Shown piece after piece: positions 12,517-24,580 of a stretch of DNA of 64,000 bases. The translations under genes and the position numbers were made by a program. Every line of letters starts with the position of its first letter. The first letter of the stretch is position 1. The notes under the pieces are model-generated. The model did no database searches, had not been told where the DNA came from, and was given only the letters and a program-made list of their open reading frames with translations. The stretch comes from Lutjanus erythropterus (taxonomy: Eukaryota > Chordata > Actinopteri > Lutjaniformes > Lutjanidae), in NCBI GenBank assembly GCA_020091685.1, contig CM034601.1, forward strand, positions 12,572,472 through 12,636,471, in the 5' to 3' direction.

Positions 12517-14329
12517 CCTTTGTTGTTTCCCTCAGCTGCTCTGTGGTGTCCTAATGGAGCAGGAATAACAACAGGAGATCATAAACAGCAGCTGTGCCCG
12601 GTCAGACCACACAGCGCAGTCTACCAGCAAGCTGATCTTATGAAACCCACTCTGAGGTGACGGAGTGCAGCAGGGAGAGACACAGAAAGTGATGAAAGCT
12701 GCCGGAGTGTGTTTTATATATGCATTTTACTAGTATTTCACTGAATTTTTAGCAGCACGGCGTTGTAAGGGTCTGTCGGTTGGAGGGTGGGTGCAGACTA
12801 CAATATTTCTACAGATTTTGAGTGGGTTGACATGAAATGTGGTATAGATCTCCATGGACCACAGAGGATGCATCCCCGTGATTTTGCTGATCCTTACACT
12901 TATCCAGTCTCACCAGCAGCAGGCTTTCAGCTCTTCTGAGAAATATCTTAACATCTACTAGATGGCATCAGATTTTGGACAGATATTCATGATAACCTAA
13001 TGATGAATCCTCAGATTTTTCATCATGTGCCATCAGACGTTTTGTTTTATGTTTGAGCTTGGCTTGAGTCAAGCAGCTGTAAAACGGTGGATAAACCCTT
13101 AGTTTCCAATAAGTTCTTCACAATAAAACTTTATTTTGTCATTTAAACACTTTTATTGTGAAGCAGCAATATCAGGAAATGTAATCAGCAGTAAATTAAC
13201 ACGACTCCTAACCAGCTGAACATGAAACTGTGAAACAAAACAGTTACCTGAAAGAGCTAACAGCGATGCGGTAGAGAAACTAAACTTAAAACCACCGAGA
13301 TTTATTTAGAAGCTACAAAAGTGCTGAGAGCTGAACACACTTTGTGCTAAACAGGTGCTAATAGAAATGCAAATCAGCACAGCATGGTTTGACTTTGCCT
13401 GACCAAAAGTACCAATGCAAAAGGCCCATGAGAAATGTTCAGTCTGGTAACATTATCATTCAGCTCAAAGCACTGCTGTGCTGAAGTACAGCCAGACAGA
13501 GCCACTAGTGCCTTTTGAAACTTAGTTTTGTTACAATATGGTAGATTTAATAAGGTTTCATTCAAGACAGTAGCTCTTTTATAAAGGCACCTTGTTGTCC
13601 TTTTGGGGTACATCAAACCGTGTTGTCAGTCCTTCTATAATTGGTTTAGTCTGAGCGCAGACTGACTTTAAAAGGCTGTCGATAGTCCATTGTCAACAAT
13701 AAATCCCATGACAAAACCAAAACTCTCTGTCCATAGCACTCAAGTACATTGGTTTATACTGAAGACGTGCATCTTTAAAAACAACTCACTACATTCTTTC
13801 ATGTCCAAAAAAAGAAGAAAAGCTTGATAATTGCCAGAAACAGGAGGGTGCAGTAGTTTTTAGCAAATGTGCTTGTTGCAACTCTGAAGACTATTTTCAG
13901 CCATGGATTTGGTGGTTTCAGTATTCACAGCATCAAGGCGGGGGATCGCGTCAAAATATACTACAGGGGTCATGTCCATGGTAATGAAGGAAGACTGGAC
14001 AACAATAGAGCTCTAAGGTGCTGGGGAATTAGCTATATTAGACTTCACAGGCAATACTGAAATCAGGTTATTGTTGGTTTTAGTTTTTTCATGGGATTTC
14101 TTGACAATAAAAACATAAACTTATCCTTCAAATATTTAGGTATTTATATGGTCTGTTCTGTTCAGTGATGTTACCAGTTTTAGTGCATTGTGTGGGTCTT
14201 GGTCTGATTTTTACCTGTGGTGCACATTCTTGGTGGCATGTTCATAGGCCTAGATATCAGGGGGGACGTGTCCCCTGCGTTAAATGCACATGTTAGGAAC
14301 ATGTGCATCTGGTGGCCTGGTTGAACATT
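12517..14329. other. Non-coding sequence
   Basis: No exon-like reading frame. The 80-codon antisense ORF at 13374-13616 lacks any family signal. Confidence 0.45.
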
Positions 14330-14490
14330 CAACTCCATGCAATGAGGCTGTGAGTCCTCTGCAGCGATCAAGGGCTCAGCTCCCACCTACAGCCCTTTGC
14401 TGAGTCATTCCCCTACTCTCTCACCCCTTTTCCTGTCATGTCTTCGGCTTTCCTGTTGAATAAATACATAAAAAGAAAAAGCAAATATGT
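14330..14490 (+). mobile_element. tRNA-derived SINE, 5'-truncated copy
   Basis: Core words gaggctgtgagtcctctgcagc, a degenerate B-box region (agggctcagctccc), ccctttgctgagtcattcccc, ctctcacccc and cctgtcatgtcttcggc, then the tail ttgaataaatacataaaaa. The same core recurs in the SINE at 59174-59368. Short and non-coding. Confidence 0.7.
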
Positions 14491-15799
14491 GCATTTGAAC
14501 CAAAACAAAGCACCAGCCAGCTTGCAGTGCTCACCCACCAGCTCTATGCTCTCGTTCATATGGTCACTTCTGGTTCCAAGAAAACAAGATGGCAGCGGCC
14601 TCAATTCTAAAACAGTATTCTACAAACCAATAGGTGACATCATGGTGTGTTTGCAATTGTAAGCAACCTCAAAGCAATGGTTGCAATCTGCTATTAAACA
14701 AAAAGAGGAACATGCAACTCTGCACAGTTGATGACCATGGAGGAGCCAGAAGGGAAAAGGAAGAGGAGGAGGTCTGATATTAGGACATTTTCTTTCTCAA
14801 TCAGACAGTTTGGGTTCACTTTTTTAATGTGTTGTTTTCTAGTTTGCTAACTAATCTTGAGGTAATGTTGCCTGCCAGTAGTTAAAGCTTGTTAGCTAGC
14901 TGAACTAGCATCAGCCAAGCTAATTTAGCATTAACTTTTCCTTTAATTAGATTAAGACATTTTTCCATAAATTGATGCAGAAAAAGGCACAAATTAGTAC
15001 CAGAATGTCAGAGGACCAACAGACCTCCCACTTCGTATGTGCCCCTGCACTTCAGTGTTTAAATGGAAACTACCCCCTTGGACATGTCTGATTTGCTGCT
15101 TTGCAGTTTTACTGAATGCAGAATGATATTTTCTTAATTTTTTCCTAATCTCAAGAGAGGAATTAGTAGAGATGATAAAAACTAGTCTCATCACCCCACT
15201 GGAACAGGCAATAAAAATGCTGGCACAGGCAACAAAAATGTGTTCAGTATTTGTTTTTGTTTAATCTTTAAGCATATTTTAATAAGCCTGGCTGCAAAAG
15301 GCATCATCACTGAGGAGTCCTACTCTTTCAGGAAGAGAGTGATGGAAAAAAATGGTAATAGAGGGTTAGAAACAGATAAAAAGAGGAGGATGAGGGGTTA
15401 GAAGAGTTAATGGAAAGCAAAAAAAAAAGAGAAAGATTCTGCTGATAAGGTAGGATTAACTGTCCAAACCAGGCTGTCATCATCAACACAGATCAGGACA
15501 TGCAGCATTAGCGTTCGTTGCCACGACGACGGTAACCAGAGATACCAGTGTTGGTGTTCAATCACACGGTGAGGTCACTCATTGTCCTGAGGAATCAGAT
15601 CATCCATTACAGCCAGACCTCTGTGAACCAGTTCATTTATACATCAAACTGGGCAACTGAAACCAGTTCACAGTTTCAGAATGGTTTTATAATACAGAGC
15701 CACACATGAGAGTTAAGAAAAACATCCTTCCAGAATGACATGCATGTAACTTTAGTTTGGGGTTTTAAAGTCAAAATTATTTAACTTGTAAAAATATGT
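14491..15799. other. Non-coding sequence
   Basis: No coding signal; AT-rich. Confidence 0.5.
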
Positions 15800-15809
15800 T
15801 AACAAAAAG

Positions 15810-16066
15810 TCTCTTTGCCATTTTCAACAGGAAACCACAGTTAAATATAACTCTCTCCAAGCCAACCAGTAAAATTAGTAATTTTACCTCACATAAACAC
15901 AGGAGTTGCTGGTCTACTGCTGCCTTGATGGGTTAGTTTGATTATATTATTGGGTGACATCTGTGTTTTAAAAGGTTAATTTAGATTCACTGATGTCACC
16001 CAATAAAACAAACTAACACATACCTCATACAACCCCACTTCAAATAATCTAAACTATCCCTTTAAT
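15810..16066. mobile_element. Deletion derivative of TTAA foldback element
   Basis: The words ccagtaaaattagtaattttacctcacat, cacaggagttgctggtctac, gttagtttg, ttgggtgacat and gatgtcacccaataa match 45220-45385 of the larger element. The right arm then jumps straight to acctcatacaaccccacttc...aactatccctttaa. Most of the right arm and the outer left arm are missing. Confidence 0.75.
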
Positions 16067-16177
16067 ATGTATTAGCATGTAATATGATATGTTGTTTTCT
16101 GTGGGTTTTATATTTCACTTGAGCCAACACATGATTATAATATGAACAGACTGCGTATATTTAAAGATGTGAATGTA

Positions 16178-16180
<3 letters not shown>

Positions 16181-16208
<28 letters not shown>

Positions 16209-16234
16209 AGATAAGATAAGATAAGATAAGATAA
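16181..16234. repeat. (ATAAG)n pentanucleotide microsatellite
   Basis: Almost eleven perfect copies of ataag. Confidence 0.98.
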
Positions 16235-16560
16235 ACTTCCCACACTGGGGAAATTCACACATTACAGCAGCTAAAAAAAGGTAGAAAATGGAGTAAGGGA
16301 TAAACAGATAAAAAGATAAAAATGAAGATGGAATAAAAGCATAAAAGAATGAAAAATTTAAGATATTAAACTAATTATACACTATGTACCCCTTTCACTT
16401 ATACAAATATATGCAGATGAATACAGGGAGAGAATATGTGGATGTATGGACCGAATATTGATGTATAAGAATCATTGTGCAGGATAATTGCACACATGTT
16501 GTAATACACACATTGTGTGTAGCATTATACCAAGAGAAAATAGTATAGATCGTTGTCCCC
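16235..16560. repeat. Probable retroposon fragment next to the ATAAG array
   Basis: The junction reads ataaacttcccacactggggaaattcacacattacagcagc. This resembles the tttattgatcccc..ggggaaattc ends of many teleost non-LTR retroposon copies, which commonly sit next to a simple repeat. The following A-rich, ORF-less 300 bases fit that kind of element. Recognition only. Confidence 0.45.
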
Positions 16561-16716
16561 CTCAAAGGCTAATTGCACAAACATGACCAGTTGATCCAGC
16601 ACGGTGTGGGAGAAATGAGCTACTTACTGCTGTTATGTTAATAGTGGTTGATGTCTGTCAGACTGCTGTAGACTTAAGTCTCTCATATTATACCAGCTCA
16701 ATCCTCCACACTACAC

Positions 16717-17060
16717 CAGGGCTGCAGCAATTGTTTGATAAGTCAGTTATTTTCTTAATTAACCGATTAGTTATTTGGTTTATACATTGACAGAAAATGG
16801 TGGAAAAAGGCGCTCACTGTTTTCCAAAACAAGATGACATCCTCAAATGTCTTGTTCTGCCCACAACCCAAAGACATTCAGTTTACTGTCATGAAGGAAT
16901 ACAAAATCAGAATATATTCACAATTAGGTGTTTGAAGCTGGAATCAGAGAATTTGTACTTTTTTCCCCAGAAAATTACAGACTAATTGATTATTAAAATA
17001 CTTGGTGGCTAATTTACATAACAATGGACTCATAGTTAATAAATCATTGCATCTCTACAC
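16717..17060. mobile_element. hAT-like non-autonomous element (cagggctgca family)
   Basis: The left end cagggctgcagcaattg and right end aatcattgcatctcta resemble the terminal repeats of a hAT-like element. Interior words include ccaaaacaagatgacatcctc, cacaacccaaagacattcag and agctggaatcagagaatttg. A truncated copy of the right half lies at 62906-63061. It contains no coding sequence. Confidence 0.7.
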
Positions 17061-18100
17061 TGCATATTATATTAAAAACTAGTTAAATATTTGCTAAAAT
17101 GTGATCACACGCAGCAAATGTCAATCTAACTACATGACATGTTCCCAGTTGTGGTGTAAGCAGGAAGTTAAAAGACAGATAACAGAGTTGGAGCACGTCC
17201 TCTTTGCTGAAATGCATAACGTCAACAAACGGCACATTTCTTATTGCATGTAAGAGCACAGATACTGAGGTTATTAGGACAATAGCAGTATTATTCCATG
17301 GTGCAACGGATCATTACGTTGGTTTACAAGGGAGTTGCAGAGATCGAGACAACCTATATATTCAATTACATTACCCACATTTACAACGTATGTGGTGATC
17401 TATAAGTCCCTTGAGATTTCAGCGCTGAATGGGGTTAACAAAATGACAGAGCCACTGCAAGGTGAGATTAGGAAACCAAAGCCTGATGCCAGCAGGGAAG
17501 GTGTTGTCTGGGTCCACTGCCGTCTTTGTTCAGTTTGTCTCTTTCAGCTCAAAGGGAAATGAAAGGTTGCTTTATAATACCCTATTAGGGCAAAGGAAAA
17601 TAGATCCAATCAGGAGAGGCTGATGGTGACAAAGAAGTGTGTCAAGCAGCACAGCGGTGTCCCAGATATGAGTGCAGGGTTAAGTACAGGTGTTGTTCCT
17701 CAGAACAAGATGTATGTTATGGAACCAGGTTATTAAAGGAAGCTGCGCGTTGACACCGGGGTCAGGACAAGTGTCTGGGAAAAGAAATCATGAAACTGCT
17801 TATTTGCATTTCACCCTGACCACATTTGTTTTGTTTCGCAGTCAGATGTGACTAAGAAATGTGTCCTCTTTGAACCACTGTTCACTGTTTGGTTGAATGT
17901 CTGAACAAGATAAACGAAAAGACTGTTTGATTAGAAACTGACAAAATGCCTTGAAGCAGAAGAAATTGTTGGCGTCATGCAGGGATGGAAGATGGACTCC
18001 TTGGGGACAGAGAATTGGGGAAATTGCACCATCCTCTTCTCTAAGGCCAGTTTAGTCTGGCTTCCCAGCTGCAGGAGGGAAGTGTAGGAGATATATCATT
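17061..18100. other. Non-coding sequence
   Basis: No coding signal; nothing repeated elsewhere in the window that I could see. Confidence 0.45.
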
Positions 18101-18102
18101 AT

Positions 18103-18320
18103 TTAAAGGAACAGTTCAACTTAAAGCCCTTTACTTTTTACAGTGAGATTTAACTAAGTTTCAGAAGCACTTTCACAGTTCTGTTTCTGTATGGGGGAAA
18201 ACATGAAATACATTGTGTAAATATCTCGGCTTTATTGGTGCTGGTTTTGGACAGAGCTATTCCAGCTGTTTCCCCCTGCTTCCAGTCTTTACGCTAAGCT
18301 AAGCTGAGCTGAACAAGTTC
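18103..18320. mobile_element. MITE, ttaaaggaacagttc family
   Basis: The left end tttaaaggaacagttcaact and the words tggacagagctattccagctgtttccccctgcttccagtctt and gctaagctaagct recur at 49243-49805 and 38975-39112. The element looks truncated on the right. Confidence 0.65.
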
Positions 18321-19039
18321 TCAGCAGCTTTTCAAATGTGGGAGCTTGGTCACTGCCCCGTCGCTTCAAACTATGATGCTGTAAATATCACTCTCACGTC
18401 AGTTTTGCATGTGTAGGGCTCTGCGGTTAAGTTAGTAATAATAAACATGCAACGTCTGGGTAGACTTTCAAAATAAAGGCACAAAAACTTGCTTAGCTTC
18501 AGACAGGAAATTACTTGGCTGGGTTTAGATACAGATGATGGTTTAAGTTAAAATAAGTAGTTATGTCATTTGTGTAACGTATGCATGTTATGTACTTCAC
18601 GCACATTATGTACATTTCCTGTATAGAAAACATTAAGTTGAAAAGAAGGCAGCAATGAGTCTTGGTTTCACACAGGACACAAAATGCTGGTTAAAAATAG
18701 TCGACTCTCAGTATAGTCATTTGGTCTCTGCATGAAATCGTCCCACTAAGTTTGCTATTCAAATTAATGTTTAGCTATAAGGAGCCAAATCAAAAAAACT
18801 TGTGATGTCTAATTAATTTTGCTCAATTTACCTGATTTTGTTGGTTATTGAACCTGTTAATCCTCTCCTTATTAATCGTGTCAGGAGCATGGTTGTAACA
18901 TTAGTGTCAATATGCTAATGAACTCAAAGGAAAAAAGTTGCTTTGCCACATTTGAAAGAAATTTGACAGCTACTATAAACATACTGTTCAAAACATGAGA
19001 CGTGTGAAAACTAGCTAGGTCTGTGACAGTGATGATTGT
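18321..19039. other. Non-coding sequence
   Basis: Nothing recognisable. Confidence 0.45.
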
Positions 19040-19650
19040 TTGGAACACAGCCTCTGATTAGTGGGCATAGTCACCGCAAGGCATCTTGGGATTGCCTAAT
19101 AATATACTAACAATGTAGTGAGTAGATAATCAAAGAAGACATTCAGTGTTGGATTCATCATTGTGGATTTATTTTACCACATCTCAAAAATATATGTTGT
19201 GGTTCAAGGCTGAATTGCAAAGCCACCAAAAGGGAAATGATCACACTGGAGCCAACATTGTACAGGGTACAACACTAGCATTAGCTTAACGTTAGCCTCT
19301 CTTGCTCAGCTGACTTCAGGGCTAACCTTCTTCACTTTTCCAGCAGTTGGGAAATAACAAACAAAACTTTTCTGGGTCTGAGGAGCTGTTTACTAGCTGA
19401 CACACCGTAACCTGAACTGTACATTTACTGCCAGACTGACAACTTGCTGCTCCACTGTGCTTTGGCACCGTCACTCTCAGCCTGCTATTTGCTCTCTCTG
19501 TCACTTGCACACACTTACGCACTGCCCTTTTCCATGATGACGCTATATGCTACACTTATGACTCCATGCTTCAATAAATTCCAATAAAACATAGATTAAT
19601 TACTGAGGCAGTCATGGTAAACTGTCATCCTGTGGGAATATGTTGCTTTG
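19040..19650 (+). repeat. Dispersed repeat family C, longest copy
   Basis: Words in order: cacagcctctgattagt, aaggcatcttgggat, cattcagtgttggattcatc, ggctgaattgcaaagc, agcattagcttaacgttagcc, tcacttttccagcag and tctgaggagctg. The tail aattactgaggcagtcatggtaaactg also fits. The same order is present at 59530-59975 and, reversed, at 11521-11806. No ORF. Confidence 0.75.
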
Positions 19651-20003
19651 TCATTGCCGGAAGGAAAAATCCATTGCAGCAGCTCCGTCACAGCGCTACT
19701 CCTAGCTATTCCCATCATCAGCCCCAGAAGTAATAATTATTGTGTTTAATTATGCCACATGCGGGAAAGTGAGTTGCTGTACTTACTGGCATACGGACAC
19801 TGACCAAGCTGCTGTATTTGATGCATTGGGAATGAGTACATGCTGCCAGCACACATCTCACTCTTACAGACGAAGCAATGTTGGACCATTCCTTTAAAAT
19901 AATCACATCTTTGATATGAATTTATTCTTTTATTGTTCTGTATGTTACCCTCTTGAGAAATACATAAATATCCTTAAAAATCTACCTATCCTTTGTGCTG
20001 TAG

Positions 20004-20058
20004 TCTCCTCTCCTCTCCTCTCCTCTCCTCTCCTCTCCTCTCCTCTCCTCTCCTCTCC
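20004..20058. repeat. (TCTCC)n pentanucleotide microsatellite
   Basis: Eleven near-perfect copies of the pentamer, ending in agcg. Confidence 0.98.
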
Positions 20059-21103
20059 AGCGATTACCAGATGTGACCTATCACATGCCCCATCTGTCTA
20101 ATGCACCTCATATCTCCGACAGTGCCATCTCCCTAACAAAATCCAGACTTTCTTTTTCTCTCTCTCACACACACATACAGTGACTAAATTTGCTCCTGAT
20201 TACCTCCTCACTATCTGCTGTATCTTAGCTGTCGTACAGTCAGCCTCTTCAGGCCATTCATCACTGCGATGCTTCACAGTGATAGTGAACCAGTGTCATA
20301 CATGAAGATTAGAGGACATCACTTCTGTGTCTGTCGTGGCGCAGCACAGTGGGCTGTCATATTTAGAAGCTTTTCCACCTAGATGGTGTTTTTACTGTGA
20401 AGCTGATTTCATTATTTATTTATATGCTAAACTCAACCCCAGATTAGGACTGACCTACTTATCTTTTCGGATACCAAAGCCTGGCGTTTCCCCCCCACTA
20501 TCTTTCCTCAAGCAGACGACTGTTTCTGCAACCCCTCCCTCCATCCCTCAGCTCTCTGCCTTCTTCTCATCCCCCTGTTTTGCCTTTCTCCTCTCCTCTT
20601 CCTCGTTTCCCTTCCTTGATGTGCAGGCTGTCACGCAGTCACTTCTGTTGCTATGGCGAGGCTGTGGGTGCGAAAAATGGAGGACTACGTTTGCGAGAAG
20701 ACGGAGAGGCGAGGGCAAGGATAAGGGCGATGATGATGACGAACAAGAACACAAAAGCAAAATGGGACACAGGACAAGTCTGAGACAGCGGGAGGTGAAG
20801 AGAAGAATGAGGAAGAGGAAGAAAGGTGAAAGAAAACAAGTCAGGTATGAGGTGCAAAAATGAGGAAGGCGTGTGAAACAAGTCTGTTATTGTGAAGGTT
20901 GAAAAGGACAATTCAGCCCATCTCTCCTGAAAATCTGTGAGAGGAAACTCAATGAGCAGCGCTCTCTCCTCCCCTGACAACCGCTGACAAGGTGCCCTTG
21001 AGCAAAGCAGCCCCACTGAGTGTGATGGTGTGTCAGCATCAATGTGAATGAAGGCAGTGCAGAAAAAGACCATGAATACTCAACACACTGTAATACTGTA
21101 CTA
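20059..21103. other. Non-coding, with strand-biased pyrimidine and purine tracts
   Basis: The region 20490-20640 is pyrimidine-rich and 20690-20870 purine-rich. This bias keeps long ORFs open (20327-20863, and antisense 20651-21073). The products are Ser/Phe-rich then Lys/Arg-rich, and no conserved domain is visible. Confidence 0.55.
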
Positions 21104-22339
21104 CACTCTTAGAAATAAGGGTTCCAAAAAGGTTCTTCCTAAAGGCTGAGGTTCTACCCAAAACCATTTGCTTCTGAAGAACCCTTTTTTGAAGAAAGGG
21201 TTTGTCAAGGATTGTTGAAAAGCTCTTTTGTCAAGCGTTCTTTGTACCATAAAAGGGATAGGTAGAACCTACTGATTAGCTGTTAGATAAATTCCTTGAC
21301 TATAAAAGGGTTCTCAGTTGGGTGGGTGGGTTCTAGATGAAAACCATCGGAATATAAAAGGGTTCTCGGTTGAACTCCATGGGTGGGTGGGTTGGTTCTA
21401 TATGAAACCCTGGGAGTATGAAAGAGTTCTCAGTTAAATCCTCTGAGTGGGTTCTAGAAAAACCCTTGGAATATAAGAGGGTTCTCAGTTGAGCTCCCTG
21501 GGTGGGTTCTAGACAAAACCCTTAGAATAAAAAATGGTCTTGGTAGAACCCCCTGGGTGGGTTTTTGATTAAATTCTTATAATATAAAAGGTTCTCAATC
21601 TAATGACTGGGTTCTTGTTAGAACCCTTAGAAGGTAGAAAGATTCTGGATATAACCCAACCCAACTTACCCAACGTGGAACCGGTCCCCTTCTGGTTAAA
21701 GGACCTAATTTTGAACCCTTTTGAGCAGTTCTGCCAAAAAGAAACTGGTTTGGAACCTGAAAAATTGGTTCCCAGTCGGAATCAATTAGATCTGGTTCTC
21801 GAACCAGTTCTGTCAAGCCTCTTGGTACTTTGGTGCTATCTAGTTACCCAGCACGCATTTCACCTGTTTTGAGTGGAACCACTGTAATCAAGGATGTCAT
21901 CAACAGAGGGCGCTGCACAGTGAACAGCGACCCGAAGAATATGACACGCCTGCTTTGGTTCCCAAGGAAAACTTGTTATTTTTTGGTTCCAGTTAGGAAC
22001 CGACCTTTCAAAACTGGTCTAGATGTGGGCTGGTTCACTAGATACCACCATGGTTCCAAGGATCTTGAATGGAAGTGGCTCAAGAACCAGAGCTTAATTG
22101 GTGGGAAAGGGTTCCATTATACCACAAGGGTTCTCCTTTAGAACCTCTCATAGGGGATTCTGGGGGAAACCTTTCACAGGCTCTTGGTATAACCTTTTAT
22201 GTTGGGTTCTAGGTAGAACTCTCTGAAAGTGTTCCAAGTGGAACCTTTATAAATGGTTCTACCAAAAACCAAAAAGGACTCTCCTATGGAAACAAGCTGA
22301 AGAACCTGGTTCTAATCAGCACTTTTATTTCTAAAACTG
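21104..22339. mobile_element. Large cactctta-ended element with tandem core (family D, copy 1)
   Basis: The left end cactcttagaaataagggtt and right end ttttatttctaaaactg form imperfect terminal inverted repeats. Those of the cleaner copy at 35516-36081 are better preserved. The arms are rich in ggttct and agaacc words. Inside are a tandem array (about 21240-21650) and an inserted block (about 21675-22090) rich in ggaaccggt/ctggttc words. No transposase ORF. Confidence 0.7.
21240..21650. repeat. Tandem array, unit about 55-60 bp
   Basis: About seven units of the form tataaaagggttctcagttg-n-cctgggtgggttctaga-n-aacccttggaa. Units differ by small indels and base changes. Confidence 0.8.
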
Positions 22340-22423
22340 CAGCTGAACTCCCTCAGTTTAAACAGCGTACAGTACACATGTATACAGCAGTGCTCATAAA
22401 TGTCTACTGCCGGCATGTTAAAC

Positions 22424-22456
22424 AGGAGGAGGAGGAGGAGGGAGGAAAGGAGGAAG
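22424..22456. repeat. (GGA)n purine tract
   Basis: Eight GGA units then ggaaaggagg. Confidence 0.9.
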
Positions 22457-23449
22457 AGCGTCTCACGTACAGGTCCTTTTTTTTTTCCTCCTGATGATTC
22501 ATCAGTGTCATCAAGTTTGTCTCTGCGGACTGCGCGGCCTCAGAAATAACCCCCACGTCACTCCCTCATGTTGTCATGGTAATCTCATCATCTTATTTTT
22601 GCTACCCGTGGCAATCAGAAGCATCAGGACATCAAAAAAAAAAAAAAAGAGTGAGAAAAAGAGAAAAGAAGAAGAGACAGAATGAGAAATAAATAAGAAC
22701 GGGTGTGAAATAAAAATGCATGTCTGAGTCAAAGATATGGAAGAGTATATATACACTGATGCACTGCAGGAAAAACTGTCTTTAATAGGGTTCTACCGAT
22801 ACAGTAACAGTACCTGGAATTCAGTGCTGTAACCAAACATTACCTTGTTTTGGTACTTTTCTCTTTCTGTAATAACAAAAATGGATTTTCTGTCAGAATT
22901 CAGCTTTGAAGTGGACCCAAACACATGAGTGAATGAACAAACCGGGGCACTGTGGAAACATGACAGACTCCATGGAAGAGGATCCGAGCCCTCTGCAGAT
23001 ATAAAGGGGTCATTCTAAGGTAACGGAAACACAACTATTCTTACTTTCAGGTTATTATGCACTGTATTCATGATATTACATTCACTTTCTCCCATATTCT
23101 GCCAGTAAATCCCCATAAATTTCACACACTGGTCCTTTAAAAGCACGAAGTTCAGTGCCCAGCAGTAACCTCCAAGTGACAAATTCGGTGGAATCAAAAA
23201 TGAGATACAGACTTGTGCCTTCATGGGAAACTAACATTGATACTCCAGTTGTTCACTGCCCCCCGAAACAAAATGGCATCCGTGTTAGGAGTGACAACGC
23301 ATTTTCTCTGGCATTAAGGCATTTTTAAAGAGCTTTAATATGAGGCTGGTCACATACTGACAGTGCAGCTCTCTCTGTTGTACTGCCCAGCTCTTCCTCC
23401 CTTTGTTTCTGCCTCCAGGTGTGTGTATATTCATTGCGTGCAACTGTGA

Positions 23450-23452
23450 GTG

Positions 23453-23483
<31 letters not shown>

Positions 23484-23484
23484 A
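23450..23484. repeat. (GT)n microsatellite
   Basis: GT run with one tttg interruption. Confidence 0.95.
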
Positions 23485-23574
23485 GAATCTGTGGTGTAGT
23501 TGTTAGGGGCCTTTGAGACATTTCTGTCAGGTGTCTATGTGGGGCAAAAAACACCAATGGGGCCTTTTATAGAT

Positions 23575-23576
<2 letters not shown>

Positions 23577-23608
<32 letters not shown>
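23577..23608. repeat. (AC)n microsatellite
   Basis: Sixteen AC units. Confidence 0.95.
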
Positions 23609-23611
<3 letters not shown>

Positions 23612-24251
23612 TATGAATTGGAGTGGAACAGCAAGGTCACAGTTTTTTTTTTTTTGTTTTGTTTTTTTCGGGTGCCATGACACCCTCCACAGAAGATGAT
23701 AAAACAGAGAGAAAGAGGGAGCAGGAGAGAAGGGGGATATTTCTTCATAAGTGATGAGTTCTCCTTGACCCCAATTATAACAGCAGGATCAGGTGATTAT
23801 CATTTTTCTTTTTTTTTTTTAAAAAAGGAAAAAGTAGAAGGAAAGAGTTATACATCTTCTCAGCTGTGAAGGTTGTAGGCTAAGAGGACTATTAAATGAC
23901 TGAGTCGTAATGAAACAAAAAAGGGAAATTCTTTCACGCTAATGCAACAGCTTCTCAACTGTCCTTGTGTGTAACACTTGACAGCAAATGTACTGTCTTT
24001 TATGAGGAGCTAATCTGAACTGAACGTCCAAGATGAAGCTGCACCCATTGAGCATTTTTCCGTTGAATGGCATTTTAAAAAAATGAACACTGTCCGAGGT
24101 GAAAAGACATTCAGAATAGGCTAAAAAGTTAATGTTTTTTTTTGCAAAACCATTTGATTCAACGTCCATGTTTAGCTCATATTTCACCAATATTGATGAC
24201 ACTGACATTTTTCATCCCCTACAAATGTGCAAATAATAGCCTCTCGTCACT

Positions 24252-24580
24252 TTGGACCCTTGCTGAGAACCTACATTGAAATGTCTCAGTTGAAAGTCAG
24301 AAAAACAAATTGCCTGGACCCTCACTAAAAAACTATATTGAAATTTCACAGCTGAAAAACTAAAAAAACTAAAAAAAACAAAAAAAAACAAAAAAAAAAC
24401 ATTGAAATTGAAAATAGAAAAAAACTACCTGGACCCTAACTAAGAAACTGTGTTGAAATTTCTAAATTCAAAGCCTGAAAAAAAATGCATGGAGCCTCAC
24501 TAACAAGCTACGTTGAAAGCCTAGACTTTAACTAACAAACTATATTGAACTTTCTCAGCTGAGAGCCACAAATGACTCTA
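24252..24580. repeat. Degenerate tandem repeat, unit about 60 bp
   Basis: The motif tggaccctcactaa.aaactatattgaaatttctcagctgaaa recurs near 24256, 24315, 24437, 24490 and 24522. One unit is enlarged by A-runs at 24361-24402. Not seen elsewhere in the window. Confidence 0.65.

Larger units (their letters stand above)
22457..24251. other. Non-coding stretch with simple repeats
   Basis: Holds an A-run at 22635-22648, GT at 23450-23484, AC at 23577-23608 and T-runs at 23643-23668. No coding signal. Confidence 0.6.

Noticed and set aside
15519..15538. gttgcc...ggtaac pair resembling an X-box
   Set aside because: Half-sites are separated by eight bases, too far for a standard RFX X-box.
20327..20863. 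178-codon ORF on + strand
   Set aside because: Kept open by pyrimidine-rich then purine-rich composition; product is low complexity with no domain and no splice context.
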